Source: Moniliella sp. 'wahieum' (lineage: Eukaryota; Basidiomycota; Moniliellomycetes; Moniliellales; Moniliellaceae). From it: a stretch of DNA of 64,000 nucleotides. The notes beneath the pieces were generated by a model that ran no database searches, was not told the origin of the DNA, and saw only the letters and a list, made by a program, of their open reading frames with translations. Shown here piece by piece: positions 34,203 to 45,330 of this stretch. How positions within the stretch are numbered: position 1 is the first letter of the stretch; each line of letters opens with the position of its first letter. The position numbers and the translations under genes are program-made. Location of the stretch: assembly GCA_003971905.1 (NCBI GenBank), contig RSEE01000134.1, positions 1 through 64,000 on the forward strand, in the 5' to 3' direction.

Positions 34203-35617
34203 ATGCGCACCTCCGCTGTCTTTGCCGCTGCCGCCGCCGCCGGCGCGTACGCCCTGCCCCAGTCCCGCCAGGCCGCCAACGCCAGCGAGACGCTCATCAA
34301 CGACCTCAAGTCGCACAACCTCACCCAGCTCGCCAACCTCCTGTCCAACAACATGGTTGTTGCCGACAAGATCGTTGCCAATGCCGGCGAGAAGCTCTTC
34401 CTTGCGCCCGTTGACGCTGCCATCACCGGCCTCCCCGCCTGGGTCTCGGGCAACCAGACCGAGCTCCAGGCCACGCTCCTTCAGCACGGTATGTCTTTTT
34501 TGCTTCCCTCCGGTTCATTCTTTGTTGCAGTGTATTGACTGGCGTTTCTCTGTGCAGTCCTCAACGGCTCCTTCCCCGTGGACCAGATTCCCAACGCGCC
34601 CACGCACGCTCTTGGCTACTCGCTCCTTACCGACGGTGCCTTTGCTGCTCAGCCCGGTGGCAATGGTCTGCCCATTTCGCTGTCCAAGCGTGGCGACGGA
34701 CCCTTTGACGTGTTTGAGGGTCTCAACTCGGATGCTGTTACCGAGACGCCGTTTGGCATCTCGAACAACATCACTGTTGCGCCTATTGCCCAGGCCATCA
34801 CTGTGCCCGGCACCACGTCGTACACGCTTGGCTTTGTCGCTCACCAGACGCAGCTGGTCAACACGCTGGCCAACTCTACCTACTTCAACGTCAACGACCT
34901 TGACTCGCTTCCTGGTGTGACGGTGTTTGTTCCTACCACGGAAGCCTGGACGGCCGCTGCTGACAAGATCAACGCGACGGGCAACGCTACCATTGTGGCC
35001 TTGCAGCACATTATTCAGAACCGTGCTGCGTTTACGCCGTGCTGCTGCGCACCCAGGGCTCGCTCGTCAATGCTGCTGGCCAAGACGTGTACTACGAGGC
35101 GAGCAACAACTCTGTCCGTGTCGGTTCGAGCTGGGCCCAGATTATCCAGTCGGACATTATCTCGAAGAACGGTGTGATCCACACTGTGAACAATGTCCTG
35201 ATTGACTCGAACTACAACGAGTCGCGCTCGATTGCCGCTGCCCTGTCGGCGCGCAAGTCGTTCCACGGCCCCGTTACTGGTTTTATCCAGGGCGACAATG
35301 CTGGTTCGACCCAGGGTCCTGCCGTGCCCGGCCCCGACGCCAACAACCCCGCTACAGGCTTCTCTAACTCTACTGTGGCCGGTAACGACAACGGTGCCAA
35401 CACGACGGGTACCGGCGGCCCCAACGGCACGGGCAACAACACATCTGGCAATGGCACCACCAGCGGTTCCGGCAACGGTACCAGCGGCAGCGGCAAGGGC
35501 AACGGCAACGGCAACGGTTCCGGCAAGGGCGGCAAGCCCAACGCTGCGGGCTCGTTGTACGTCAAGATGGCCGGTCTGCTCGGTGTGGCTGCCGTGTCGG
35601 CGGCTTCGCTGCTTTAA
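34203..35617 (+). CDS. Secreted, GPI-type fasciclin-domain protein
   Basis: This is a cell-surface protein with fasciclin (FAS1) adhesion domains. Exons 34203-34488 and 34558-35617, with a 69-nt intron (GTATGT/TGTGCAG). Residues 1-17 (MRTSAVFAAAAAAGAYA) are a signal peptide. FAS1-like blocks follow: NLTQLANLLSNN with LFLAPVDAAI, then LVNTLANSTYFNVND with VTVFVPTTEAW and VIHTVNNVLI. The tail after about residue 340 is Gly/Asn/Thr-rich with seven N-glycosylation sequons. It ends with a small-residue stretch (KPNAAGS) and a hydrophobic end (MAGLLGVAAVSAASLL), the pattern of a GPI-anchor signal. One base is missing near 35038. About 448 residues. The function, probably cell-wall adhesion, comes from the family only. 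A strong TATA box and uniform codon choice suggest high expression. Confidence 0.9.
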
Positions 35618-36592
35618 ACGCCGTCTGCACAGCGCCTATCTCCCTCTTTTCCCCGCTGGGTGGTCTTGGCTCCTGTCGTGAGCAGTTTGCCCTCCCCCCC
35701 CCCTAGCGCCCCTTCTCTATGTTTGAAAAAAGCCCCGTGATTCTACCCGTTATACCTTTTTACGGCTCCTCTCCGTCCGTCGATTCCCCCTCCGTTTTCC
35801 AAAACTTCACTCCCCTCGATCCCCCGTATGCCCCCCCCCCCTCGTATTCTTCTTGTTTTTTCTCTATCCCCGTTTTCTCGTTTTCATGTCTCTTGTGCCG
35901 GTCTCGACTGTTGTCGGGTCCGTTGCCCCCCTCCCCTCCCCCCGCTACAAGTTCCATATGCCCCTTTACCCCACTGTGGCGTGCGCTGGATTCAGCTGAA
36001 TTTCTCTTCCTGCTGGACGTAGCTCTAGGAATACTGTATGCATTACCCCATCTTGCTCCTGATTCAGTCGGTTGTTTTGCCTTTGGGCCCCTGACGCTTG
36101 AAGCCGATCCCGCGCATGGTGCGGTGCACCACCGCCGTTGTCCGGATATTGGCGTTCGTATCAGCACGGTTGACACAGTTCTTAAGTTTTGAGCCTCAGC
36201 TCATCCCTCAGTTGGTCTGGCGCTTGACGGCAGTCGGATTGCCTTGAGAGTGTGTCCCCTGGCAGTGGTCTTGCTTTGTGATGCACGCGCGCGACTTTGT
36301 GCGCAGGGCCACGGGCGCATGTGATGCTGAGTGCTATGCAAGCATTCGCATGTGCGAGTGAGCCGACATGGTAGACTTGGGCCTTGCTGAGCTCAGCGCT
36401 GAGATCCAATGGTGAGGCGGATTGTGCGTGTCTGGAAGCTGGAAGCTGGAAGCGCGACGGCAATTGGTAAAAAGCGCTGGCGCTGATGGGATGTGTCTCG
36501 GTGGGACGGAAGGTGTGGGTCTGACAGAAGCCGATAATGTAAGTGAGCAATGAGTGTTGTTATTATCCTTTGCTTCACCGTCAAAGCATTAA
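35618..36592. other. Intergenic region before the tRNA
   Basis: Right after the fasciclin stop there are C/T-rich tracts (35690-35950), probably the 3' UTR. No coding frame with protein-like composition is seen on either strand. A short GGAAGCTGGAAGCTGGAAGC repeat lies at 36433-36452. Confidence 0.5.
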
Positions 36593-36673
36593 GGACGGCT
36601 GGCGCAATGGTAGCGCGTCTGACTACGACTGGTTGTAATCAGGAGGTTGCAGGTTCGACCCCTGCGTCGTTCG
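36593..36673 (+). tRNA. tRNA-Arg (anticodon ACG) with a 9-nt intron
   Basis: The acceptor stem GGACGGC pairs fully with GTCGTTC (two G-U pairs plus one G-T equivalent), with discriminator G. The D stem is GCGC/GCGC. The anticodon stem TCTGA pairs with TCAGG. The T arm is GCAGG-TTCGACC-CCTGC. The anticodon loop is enlarged to 16 nt. Reading the canonical site, the anticodon is ACG (36625-36627) and a 9-nt intron (36629-36637) follows position 37. A box: TGGCGCAATGG (36600-36610); B box: GGTTCGACCCC (36652-36662). The body resembles eukaryotic tRNA-Arg(ACG). The alternative anticodon GTA (Tyr) in the same loop is unlikely, because tRNA-Tyr has a different acceptor stem and discriminator A. Confidence 0.85.
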
Positions 36674-36693
36674 ACCCGACAGGGCGTCCTTTA

Positions 36694-36699
36694 TTTTTT
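36694..36699 (+). terminator. RNA polymerase III terminator
   Basis: A run of six T residues lies 20 nt after the tRNA 3' end, as expected for Pol III termination. Confidence 0.75.
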
Positions 36700-36858
36700 G
36701 GGCGGGCGACTCAGCACCATCTCCGCAATCTCCGGCGTGTGACATGAGATGGTGCACGGTACCACTTTGGGAGCTGGCCACTGGCGCGGGCGACGGCAGC
36801 GTGGTACTCGCATCCATCTCCGCCCGACGGCGCACATCGCATCCTTACCACTGGCCGG

Positions 36859-38101
36859 ATGGCAACCTTCTCCTCCTCCACCTTCTCTGCCGCGGGCTAC
36901 CTGGCGTTCCGGCCGAGCTACCCGGCGTGGGTGTACGAGCTGGTGGCGCAGTACCATGCCACGGGGCGCATCAGCGCACAGGCGCTGCTGGCTGCGCAGC
37001 GCGGCACGCCTGCGTCGCAGCTGCATCCGCCGCCTGCCGTGGCCGGCGTTGGGTGGGCGCGTGCGCTGGACCTGGGCTGTGGCCCTGGGATCGGGTCGCT
37101 GCCGCTGCTGACGTACTTTGACTCGGTCACCGCCGTGGACCCGTCCAAGAAGATGATTGAGCAAGCGCTGCGGGATGCGCACGACGCCTCCTTGCCCGAC
37201 TCGATCCGCCCGCGCCCGCTCCTGCCCGGCTCCGTGTCCGCGGCTGTCACGCATGCTGAACCGCATGGAAAGCTGGGCTCCATCACGTACCTGCTGGACG
37301 ATGCGCTGAGCCTGGCCACCTATCTCGGCCAGTTTGGCGTCCAGACCCCCACCGATCCGGTTCCCGACCAGGCCAAGGTCGACCTCATCGTTTCCTTTCA
37401 AGCGTCGCACTGGTTCACGCCGTATGCACGCATGTGGGAGACGTTTGATAAGGTGCTACGGCCGGGAGGCAGCGTCATCTGTGTCATCTATTCCGAAGTT
37501 TACTTTCCCGACTACCCTGGCTTGACCCCGCTGGTTACCCAGTACACCCAGGGCCAACCTCTGCCCGATGCAGAGGATGGCCTGGGGGGCTACTGGGAGC
37601 CCGGGCGACAGATTCTTAACGATGGGATGATTGACTTGCCCGCGCCTTGGGTGGTGGAGCGAACAGGATCGTCCGCATCCGCTTCCGCGTCCGCCTGGGA
37701 CAAGAGTTCCTTCACCCGTCGCATCTTTAGCAATGCTGAAGGAACCAATGCGACGCCGCGTTGGCCCGCGCAGACTGTTCCTGCACCAGAGACGGAAGGT
37801 GCTAGTGGGGGCACTCCGTTGTCGAAGGAGGAGCTGGTAGCTTCCTCTGAACTGGCCATGTCCAAGCGTGCAGATTGGGATACCCTCCCGCTACCTCAGC
37901 ACTTTTTCCGCCTTGCACAATTACCGTCAAGCGCGCCCAGATGACGCGAAGAACCAGGGGGGCATCGTAGAACGGTTCCTTGTCCGGTTACGAGCTGCGA
38001 TGCTCGACGTGGAGCGGACGGCGGACCCGGATGCGTCGCTGCCGCAACACTTTACCCTTCAGTGGCCACTGCACGTGGTCGCAGTCAAGAAGACGGGGTA
38101 G
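36859..38101 (+). CDS. SAM-dependent methyltransferase (Crg1 / trans-aconitate methyltransferase type)
   Basis: This is a class I methyltransferase with a Rossmann fold, cytosolic (no signal peptide). It begins MATFSSSTFSAAGYLAFRPS, the usual opening of the Crg1/Tmt1 group (phenotype: small-molecule methylation, for example cantharidin or trans-aconitate). SAM motif I is ALDLGCGPGIGSLP; motif II is TAVDPSKKMIEQA; the post-I block VDLIVSFQASHWF and motif FDKVLRPGGSVICVIY follow. One frame break near 37890 separates KRADWDTL from the rest. The continuing part is YLSTFSALHNYRQ, then FLVRLRAAMLDVE and QHFTLQWPLHVVAVKKTG, with a stop at 38099-38101. About 414 residues, longer than yeast Tmt1 because of a Ser/Ala-rich insertion near residue 270. 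No intron seen. Substrate not determinable. Confidence 0.85.
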
Positions 38102-38299
38102 GCTACTCACCGGCGTGGCGTGCATTCCTGGCTGCGCTAGTAATAAACAACCAACTGCAAGATGGAAACTGCCTCGACCAGATTTAATCCGTTCCACTTC
38201 GTCTATACTGTCTATCAGGTTCGGGATGGAGGTCGGGACTATCGGTAGAATAGATAGATGATCGATGACGTGAGCGAGAAACGTAAAGCGTAAAACTGG

Positions 38300-39954
38300 T
38301 TAGGACGAAAAGTACATGAGTTGGACGCCGACCGAGGCAATTGGTCGTGCACGATTGTTCAGGTTGCCGCGGAAGCCCGCCGAGACAAGCGAGTTGCGCA
38401 GCCGGCCCTCCCAGAGCAAAGCCATGTCGGCCGCACTGCTCAGACGCAACTTGAGCAGGCCCAGCACATCATGCGGTAACCTCGCCGCACCTTGAACTTC
38501 CCCTGGCGGAACACAGTCTGTGCCATGCGCTCCATGCCACTATCGTCCATCATGTCCTCCAACGCCAGAACATCCACGCTCTCTCCCGGCCGATCGGGAT
38601 CTGGAGGCACGAGCGCAGACCCAGAGCGGGAAGCAGAAGCAGGAAGCGCGTGGGCTGGATCGTCACGTGGCGCACGCAGCCAATACTCCAGCCCGACCGT
38701 CAGCTCCGACTCGTACGAGTAGACATTAAAGTCAAACCGGGAGCAAGCGGCCACGTCGCGGGCCATGCGCGCGGCATAGGACATGGACAGATGGCCAAGT
38801 AAAGGATTAAGTGTGGCGGTCAAAATGGTAGGTGGTTGAGGTGGCTGGCTGGGCTCGGGACCAACGGCAGAAGAAGTGTCGGGGGTGCCAGGTTCAGGTT
38901 CAGGTTCGGGCTCTGGCAACGTCGCAAAACGTACCCCGGTCGATAGGCCCGCGCTCTTGCGAGCCCGGCTGAAGAACATTTCTGCCCCCGCACTGAACCG
39001 GCCACGTAGCCCTCGCCCGGCAGCCCAGCTGCCATCCTCGGAGAACAGAGCGCGCACCTCCTCAGCAAAGGGTACTCTAAGCCGGTCCCTGTGTTCGCCT
39101 TCGATCGGAGGGAGAGAATCGGGAGGAGACACCGCCTTGTCCTCCGCCGAGGGTACAGGGAGCGACGAGGATGGGTCCGTTCGGGCAGCCGGGTCAGAAG
39201 CGGCGGGAGCAACGCCACTTGCGCCCGAGGCACTAAAGTTGTGCAGCACGCGGAACCCCCACAGATCATCGTCAACCGAGTACGAGTACTCGGTGCACCA
39301 TGCGCCCGTGTCACGCTGGAGCAGAAGTTGGACGTTGGTAGGAGTAGCCCAGTGGGCTGCTGAGCCGAGCGCAAAAGAAGAAGACCCAAGTGAACCCGAG
39401 TACACACCATCGTACTCGGGGTACAGGCCAGCGAGGTGAGCCAGCTGCGTGACGAAAGGTACTTTCGGAGGGGCACTGCTGGCCGTGACGATGGCTTGCA
39501 TCGACTCGGACAGGCGCCAGGAGTACAGCCCGTCGACTCGGTACGAAGGGATGTGAACCGATCCGTACAGGAGATAGTCGCCTACGTGCGACGCTTCCTC
39601 GCCGGCGCCCGCCGCGGCTGGGGGTTGTGGCAAGGCAGGCACCTGGAAGCGCTCCATCATGCGCTGCAGCCCCACCTGGCCCGACGACTGGCCAATGTCC
39701 AGCGCAGCACCACGGTGGCCCTGGACGCGGGTAAACATGTACCCAATCGAGCCCTGGAGGACAGGGAGCGTGTGGAGGTGGTAGGTGGTGAAAAAGGGCG
39801 GCGAGGGGCGGGAGGAGACGCTGAAGCTGACGCCGGGCGGCGTGGGGGTCGAGGAGCGCACTGCTGGTGGCATGGAGGTTGAGGTAGGAGTTGTACTCGT
39901 TCCACCGGTCGCCTCAAAGTAGCGGCGCAGAACGTGGGAGACAAAGTCGTACAT
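38300..39954 (-). CDS. MDM10: Mdm10, beta-barrel subunit of the ERMES tether
   Basis: Mdm10 sits in the mitochondrial outer membrane. It links ER and mitochondria with Mmm1, Mdm12 and Mdm34, and also helps the SAM complex in beta-barrel assembly. The protein starts MYDFVSHVLRRYFEATG, the family's N-terminus, then SRPSPPFFTTYHLHTLP and GSIGYMFTRVQG. Later come LLYGSVHIPSYRVDGLYSW, PTNVQLLLQRDTG, LNPLLGHLSMSYAAR and YELTVGLEYWL-like strands. The end is RNSLVSAGFRGNLNN and ASVGVQLMYFSS with a stop at 38300-38302; the last strand of alternating hydrophobics with a terminal aromatic is the beta-barrel signal. Two one-base losses (about 39845 and 38470) shift the frame. About 550 residues, on the long side, with Glu/Pro-rich loop insertions (38870-38930). 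Confidence 0.88.
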
Positions 39955-40377
39955 GGCCGCCGCGCGCGACGAGAAGGCGGTCAGGTCGCAGTGGCGGTGG
40001 AAGAAGCCAGTTGGACCAAGACTCTGCGGCGGTTAATTTGCAGCCGCGGCAATATTTCAACGCACATACCCTTTGCCTCCACGCTCTGGTAATAAACACA
40101 CAACGAGTCCATGGCCCGCGGTGTTCCCTCTCGCACCAACCCACGACGCAAGTACCCGGCCTCTAGCTGTGGTCCAGAAACGTGGCCCGTTTCTCTGTCC
40201 CTCCCCGATACCCAGACCGCCTAACCCAGGTCCCGACCAGAGCTAGCGCACGTTCTGTTTGTCTGTCTTTGCGTATATAGGGCATCACAAGATATATATA
40301 CGTGTGTGTGGTGGTCACTGTATGTCAAACAGTGCAACGTCAGTCAGTGGTGTGGACAACCCATATTATCTTCCTCA
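39955..40377. other. Mdm10 upstream region
   Basis: It contains AT-rich TATATATAC and GTATATAG elements (40272-40302), the former overlapping the 3' flank of the next minus-strand gene. No gene is seen. Confidence 0.45.
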
Positions 40378-41368
40378 TCAAAGCACACTACTCTTGGCCG
40401 TTCGCACTTCTCTCTGCGCCCGCCTGACCTGGTCCTCTGCCGCAGCACCCTGCATAGGCGCCATTCTAGGTCGGCAGGGCAGCGGATGAAGCGTGCGAGG
40501 CAGGTGGGAGTGGATGTGGTCTGCGCCATCGGCTTGGGTCCAGTGCTCCTGCTGCTCCGGCCACCAGCCCCAGGCTTGGCAGAACCAATTCCACTCTAGC
40601 GGCACGGAGAACCAAGCATGGCACCCGCGGCACCGCATCCGGCGTCGATGCGAGGCAACTTTCATGCTCCAACGGCAAAACAGGCAGTCGGACACTCCCC
40701 CCATCGTCGGCATCTCGCACTGGGCACATATCGACAGAAAAAAACGTAAGCACCACTCGCTCTCAGTGGCAAAATCTCTTATGTCCAACGAGAAAAGGGG
40801 GTGCAGTGCATACCAGAGGAAGCCAACACCGGAAGTGAGGGTCGTACAGTGAGTTTAGCCATTGCGTCCTGCCGTCGACATTGTCATTGTACGGCACAAG
40901 GAGTGTCTGGTGGACATCCTGAACGTGAACAGGAGTACAGTTCCCCCACGGAAGCAGCCTAGGATACATCGTCACGCTGGAAGGTGAGGCGGGGGTCCAG
41001 ACGAGGGGGGCTGACTCCTCAGGCGATGCACTCGATGGGACAGAGTAGACGGCATATTGTGGGTTAGGAAATGCAAAGGGAGAAGGGTAGACAGTGCCGC
41101 CCCCACTGGCATGAGTAGAAGAAGGGAAGAGAGCTGATGGTGGGGCGGGAACGATTGAGCCGCGGATAAGCTGCTGTGCTTCTTTTTGCCCTTTCAACTT
41201 CGGTTGCTGCTGCCTTGGCACAGCAGTGCCTCCGGATTCGTTCGCGGACGGTACGGCGAATGTGGGGCGAGGGGGCAGCAGTGCCGAGGCAATGCGGTTC
41301 GTCTTGCCTCGGACGTGCCCTTGGGGTTGGCAGCCCGATGCGGAAGGGGGACCATCAATGTGTGGCAT
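40378..41368 (-). CDS. Unrecognised cysteine-rich protein, 298 residues
   Basis: Two exons (41368-40814 and 40719-40378) joined by a 94-nt intron with donor GTATGC and acceptor TGCCCAG give an unbroken 298-codon frame. That intactness is rare in this window. The N-terminal 110 residues are Pro/Ser-rich and disordered. The middle reads TMYPRLLPWGNCTPVHVQD and PYNDNVDGRTQWLNSLYDP. The C-terminal third is rich in Cys, Trp and His: FRCWLPLCEMPT, SDCLFCRWSMK, MRCRGCHAWFSVPLEW, WFCQAWGWWPEQ. The CxxC pairs (CLFC, CRGC) and flanking Cys look like a zinc-binding module. No family is recognised. A TATATA element lies 78 nt upstream of the ATG. A nucleic-acid or protein-binding zinc module is only an inference. 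Confidence 0.7.
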
Positions 41369-42052
41369 GCTTCAGGAGCGAAATATACACAGCTGGGAAT
41401 GCTCTGTTGGGCGCGAGAGACGATGATGTGTGTTGGGAAAGAGGGTATATATGTGCTGTTGGAGACTTGTGTAGGCCTTGTTCTTGCAAAGCCTTGTCTG
41501 TGAGAGAAAGAGGGCTGGCACAATACAGTACAGCACAGAAGAGACGAGGGTGGGGGCTGCTCTTCTCTCTCGGTCGGCGGGTTGCGATCAGAGACGCTTA
41601 TGGTGTGTTGGCGGGGCGGGAGAAGAGTGTGCCCGTGCTTCTTTGTGGTGGTTTGCAAGGACGGCTGCCGGGGCAAGTGGCCATCCGAGCGTGGTGGATG
41701 ACAAAGGGCGCGGCATCTTGGCTGTGGCATGGCCGATTATATAGTGGCGCGTGCCGGGGCGCGGAAGGGCCGTTGGGGCGCCAGGTGGGGGTTACTAGTA
41801 TAGTTACTGCTTAGGAGAAATTGTCCCCCCGGTGTACACGCCATGGAACATGTTTCAATCTTGCAATCTGCTTCCTCCCGGCTGGTCCGGCCGTTTCAAG
41901 TTTCACGCGTCACATGTAACGCGTAACGACGCAGGACTGACTGGGTGGCGCTGGGCCGGCTAATCCATTCACTTGTCCATCGTCCGACACCCAGACACAC
42001 CATCCGCCACGCCCTCCACCATCGCGACCACCATGCGTTCCGTCCCACGCCT
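41369..42052. other. Divergent promoter region (Cys-rich gene / ING gene)
   Basis: It holds a TATATA element at 41446-41451, oriented for the minus-strand gene, and a TTATATAG element near 41736. No additional gene is supported; the frames crossing it on + are antisense or GC-driven. Confidence 0.5.
41446..41451 (-). promoter_or_regulatory. TATA box of the cysteine-rich protein gene
   Basis: TATATA on the minus strand, 78 nt before the ATG at 41368, the same spacing as other TATA boxes in the window. Confidence 0.6.
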
Positions 42053-43410
42053 ATGCCTCCTCTGGCAGTGTGTCTGCTGGACACAAGTCCTCCCAGTCTG
42101 ATCGCATCGCCGCGGACGGCCGCACTGCCTTTCGCGCGCTGCTGCAGTACGCCGATCAGCTCGATGCCCTGCCGCTCGAGCTCACGCGCAGCATGAGCGA
42201 CCTGCGCGAACTCGATGCTGTTCTTGCAGGACACGTCGGCAGCTTGAACGCGCGTATGGCCCAGCTCGTCTCACTGGTTGAGAGTCGAGATGCCACGCCA
42301 GGCGAGCGTCTTGTGACGCTCAAGGAGGTGGCGGAAGAGGCGCGTGCCTACAAGATGGGCGGCGACGACAAGATTCGTGTGGCGGTCGCGGCGGCCGAGA
42401 CACTGACTGTGTCAGAAAAAATGCTCGATGACGCTTTCAACAAGATTGCTGCCCACTCCTCCATTGCTCCCTTTGCCGACCCGGTGGCCTATCTTCGCCA
42501 CCTCAACCTCATCCCGGGCGCTGTACCCGACCTTGACTTGTTAGTTCGTGCGCCGGGCGGTCCGCCTCCCCCTCCGTCGGGCGCCTCGGCAGCAGCACTC
42601 GATACATTGGCACGTGTTGCCCAACGCACTGGCCTTCCCTCGCCTTCATCGGCGCGTACCACTGCTCTCCCGCCTTCCGTGGCTGGAGGGAGCAATGTTG
42701 CTGCTGATACGTCCCATGGAACACCTAAGCGAAAAGGGACCAAGACGACAAGTGGAGCACAAGGGGTACCCAGCCGATCGAACACGCCTCAAGCTGAAAT
42801 GCCTCGCCGTGGGGCAGGTGGACAGCGAGCTTCGCCCTCTGCTGCACCTGGTACGGCGGGGACTAAGAAACGCAAGGCTCCCACTACTGACGATGGGGCT
42901 GCCAAGAAGCGGCGTGGCAAGGCGGTGGACCAAGGTGATGCTGCTGAGCTTTCGGAGGATGTGCGGACCAAGAACGAGAAGGCCAAGGCCAGTCCCCGCC
43001 CGGGCAGTGCCACAGCCACGCTGGTGCGGCGGCAAGAGCGGAGTGGTACGCCTGCCGGAGCGCGGTCGCCGGCACTCGGTAGTCGACGCCCTGCACCCCA
43101 AGGTCGCGGGAGCAGTGTCACACCTACTGTCCATCAGACGTTTAGCGCGGGGGGCAAAGGCCCACCACCGGAGGCCATCGCGTTGACCGCGCAAGCCGGG
43201 AAAGACGAGGCGCGGTACTGTTTCTGCAACCAGGTTTCGTTTGGCGAAATGATTGCGTGCGATGCACCCAACTGCCCTCGGGAGTGGTTCCACCTCTCGT
43301 GTCTCGGGCTCACCACCACTCCGGAGGGGTCCTGGTTTTGTGCCGACTGTCAAGCGCGAGGCGCAATGGGAACCAGCAAGAAGAAGAAGCCACAAACGCG
43401 CCGGCGGTAA
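42053..43410 (+). CDS. ING-family PHD-finger protein (Yng/Pho23 type histone reader)
   Basis: ING proteins are subunits of histone acetyltransferase or deacetylase complexes and read H3K4 methylation. The N-terminal ING helix region is present ([30 protein letters not shown], the typical repeated leucine helices). A long basic, Pro/Ser-rich linker follows with nuclear-localisation-type runs (KKRKAP, AKKRRGK). The C-terminal PHD finger reads [16 protein letters not shown], then [14 protein letters not shown] and GSWFCADC, with all eight C4HC3 zinc ligands. The usual NQVSYGEM is NQVSFGEM here, so one aromatic of the methyl-lysine cage is Phe. The ATG at 42053 (MPP) needs one missing base before [10 protein letters not shown] to enter the frame; no ATG is in frame otherwise. 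About 452 residues. Which complex it joins cannot be told. Confidence 0.88.
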
Positions 43411-43775
43411 GGAGACGCCCTGGTGCTGGCTGGATTTCCCCCCTGTGCTTGCCTTCATCTAGCGCATCTTCTCGACCGTTGAACTCATTTTCCCCATTCA
43501 ATGCACTCGACGCCCGGGTGTGGCCCTTGTGCCCCCTCTCCTTTTTGGTAGCGAAGGGAAAAGTAGCGGCGGTCGATGGGTGGTTGCGAAGGCTCAGGCT
43601 GAGCGCTGATCCATAGCGGCCTAAAAGTCACGTGATGCACCGACGCGCACGTTCCTCCGCCGCGCACGTGGAAGGTGGCGTGGCGGGGATTAAGGATTCC
43701 GCAGCTGGCAGGCCGATGGGCGCCGGCGACACCAACCCACCAGCCTGCCCATCCGCTTTGTCTGCCGCGCCCATC
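43411..43775. other. Intergenic region between the ING and GNA1 genes
   Basis: It contains GGCTCAGGCTGAGCGCTGA (about 43589-43607), the same self-complementary motif as in the 31.4-kb block. A frame in phase with GNA1 extends upstream from 43632, but the conserved N-terminus starts at 43776. Confidence 0.5.
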
Positions 43776-44457
43776 ATGCCCCTTACGCCCAACGACCAGC
43801 TTGACCTTGCCTTTGACGCGTCCTTGATTCCGGCGTCCGTGTTGGACGTGGGGCAAGGCCTGGTGTTGCGTCCGCTGGCGTCGGACGACCGGGCGCGGGG
43901 CCACTTGGACGTGCTCAAGGTCCTGACCCGCGTGAGTGATCCTGGCGCCGAGGCGTACGCGGAGCGCTTTGCTCTGATGAAAAAGAGCGCCACTTCTTCG
44001 CCCTACTTTCCCCTCGTGATTGTGGAGGCGGCCTCGGACCGGGTGGTGGCTACCGGCACCGTGTTTCTCGAGCACAAGTTCCTTCGTGGCCTCGGTTCCG
44101 TAGGCCACATTGAAGACATTGCTGTCGATGCGCATATGCAGGGCAAGTCGCTGGGCAAGAAGATCATCCTTGCGTTGACCGCCGTGAGTGAGCAGGCGGG
44201 TGCCTACAAGACCATTCTCGACTGCGACCCGAAAAACACTGGTAGGTTGGCTGCTGTTGGCTAGCTTGTGATGCCAACATACTAACCTGCTCTTTCGGCG
44301 CGATCAGGATTCTACGAAAAGTGTGGGTACAAAAACGCAGGGGTCGAGATGGTATGTTGTGGCTCTCTTTCTCGCTGGTGTCTAGTGACTGTTGTTGATT
44401 GCTGACTTGCCTTGCGGGATTGTGGACACTGCTCACGTTCAGGCCAAGTACCTGTAA
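43776..44457 (+). CDS. GNA1: Glucosamine-6-phosphate N-acetyltransferase
   Basis: Gna1 transfers acetyl from acetyl-CoA to glucosamine-6-phosphate, a step toward UDP-GlcNAc, the chitin precursor. Three exons, 43776-44241, 44308-44351 and 44443-44457, add up to an intact frame of 174 residues, the family length. Donors GTAGGT and GTATGT, acceptors ATCAG and TTCAG. It starts MPLTPNDQLDLAFDASLIP. The GNAT acetyl-CoA site is HIEDIAVDAHMQGKSLGKK. The C-terminus is DCDPKNTGFYEKCGYKNAG and ends in AKYL, as in other Gna1 enzymes. The last exon holds only four codons and the stop. An in-frame upstream extension to 43632 exists but is not conserved-looking. Functionally coupled with the chitin synthase at 4.2-7.8 kb. 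Confidence 0.93.
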
Positions 44458-45210
44458 CCGTCATGTAACATGGAAATGCAGATCGATCCATTCTTCTACA
44501 GGGAGGCACGCCTATAGAGGGCATCGATTCTCATAATACTAGTGGTAAACTCTGAACGGCGAGTGAGAGACAATTGATGCGGGCCGTTTTAGCCACAAGG
44601 ACCGGCAGAGGCCCAGGGTGCTGTGGCAGCAGATTCGCCTGTCTGAGTATAACCGGCCAGCCGGAAGACGCTCGCGACGGCTCGCCTTAAGTTGCCAGCC
44701 GAGCCCCAATCCAACTACGAGTCGCCCAGATGCCGGCTGGGTCAAGCAGGCCAAGCAGGCCGGCAGAAGACGCCAAGCCCATCCGCCACGACGATCGGCA
44801 TGGTGCATGATGCGGGATGGATGATGGCTGTGTGATGTGTGTGGCTCTCGGGGTGGGGCGTGGTGGGGCCAGGCGGGCGGCGTGGCGGGGCGCCACTTGG
44901 GCCGGGCCAGCCGGCGCCACCGGCGGGCGGCGTTTCGACGGGGCCGCATGGTGTGTGGACGAGGGAGGAGGATGTGCATCAGGATGGCTTGGAGAGTGCT
45001 CGTATAGTGTGCCCCCCCCCCCCCCGACCTTCTCTGATCTCTCCCCTCTTCGGCCGGCAAGGGTCCGCGCCGATCGGGCGCCATCGCAGGCTCACCCTCC
45101 GCTGAGCACACGCCCGTATGGATGCACACATCCCATGTCCCTCTCTCGCCTGCGTGTTCCTGTGCCGCTGTTGGGTGCCTGGAGTGGCATCCAATATCCA
45201 AACGCGCATG
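44458..45210. other. Intergenic region before the secreted-protein gene
   Basis: It holds the GNA1 3' flank, a GTGCATGATGCGGGATGG motif near 44802, and GC-rich DNA with a poly-C tract at 45012-45024. No gene is seen. Confidence 0.5.
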
Positions 45211-45218
45211 TATATAAC
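45211..45218 (+). promoter_or_regulatory. TATA box of the microexon secreted-protein gene
   Basis: TATATAAC lies 113 nt before the ATG at 45331, followed by a CT-rich leader. Confidence 0.65.
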
Positions 45219-45330
45219 CGCCGACAAGCGAATCTAGCGACTCGAGATCGCTGTCCACACCGTCTCCTTCCCCCTCTCTGCCGTCTCCCAACGTTCTTTA
45301 CCCACCCTCGCCATCGTGTTGGTTGCAACG

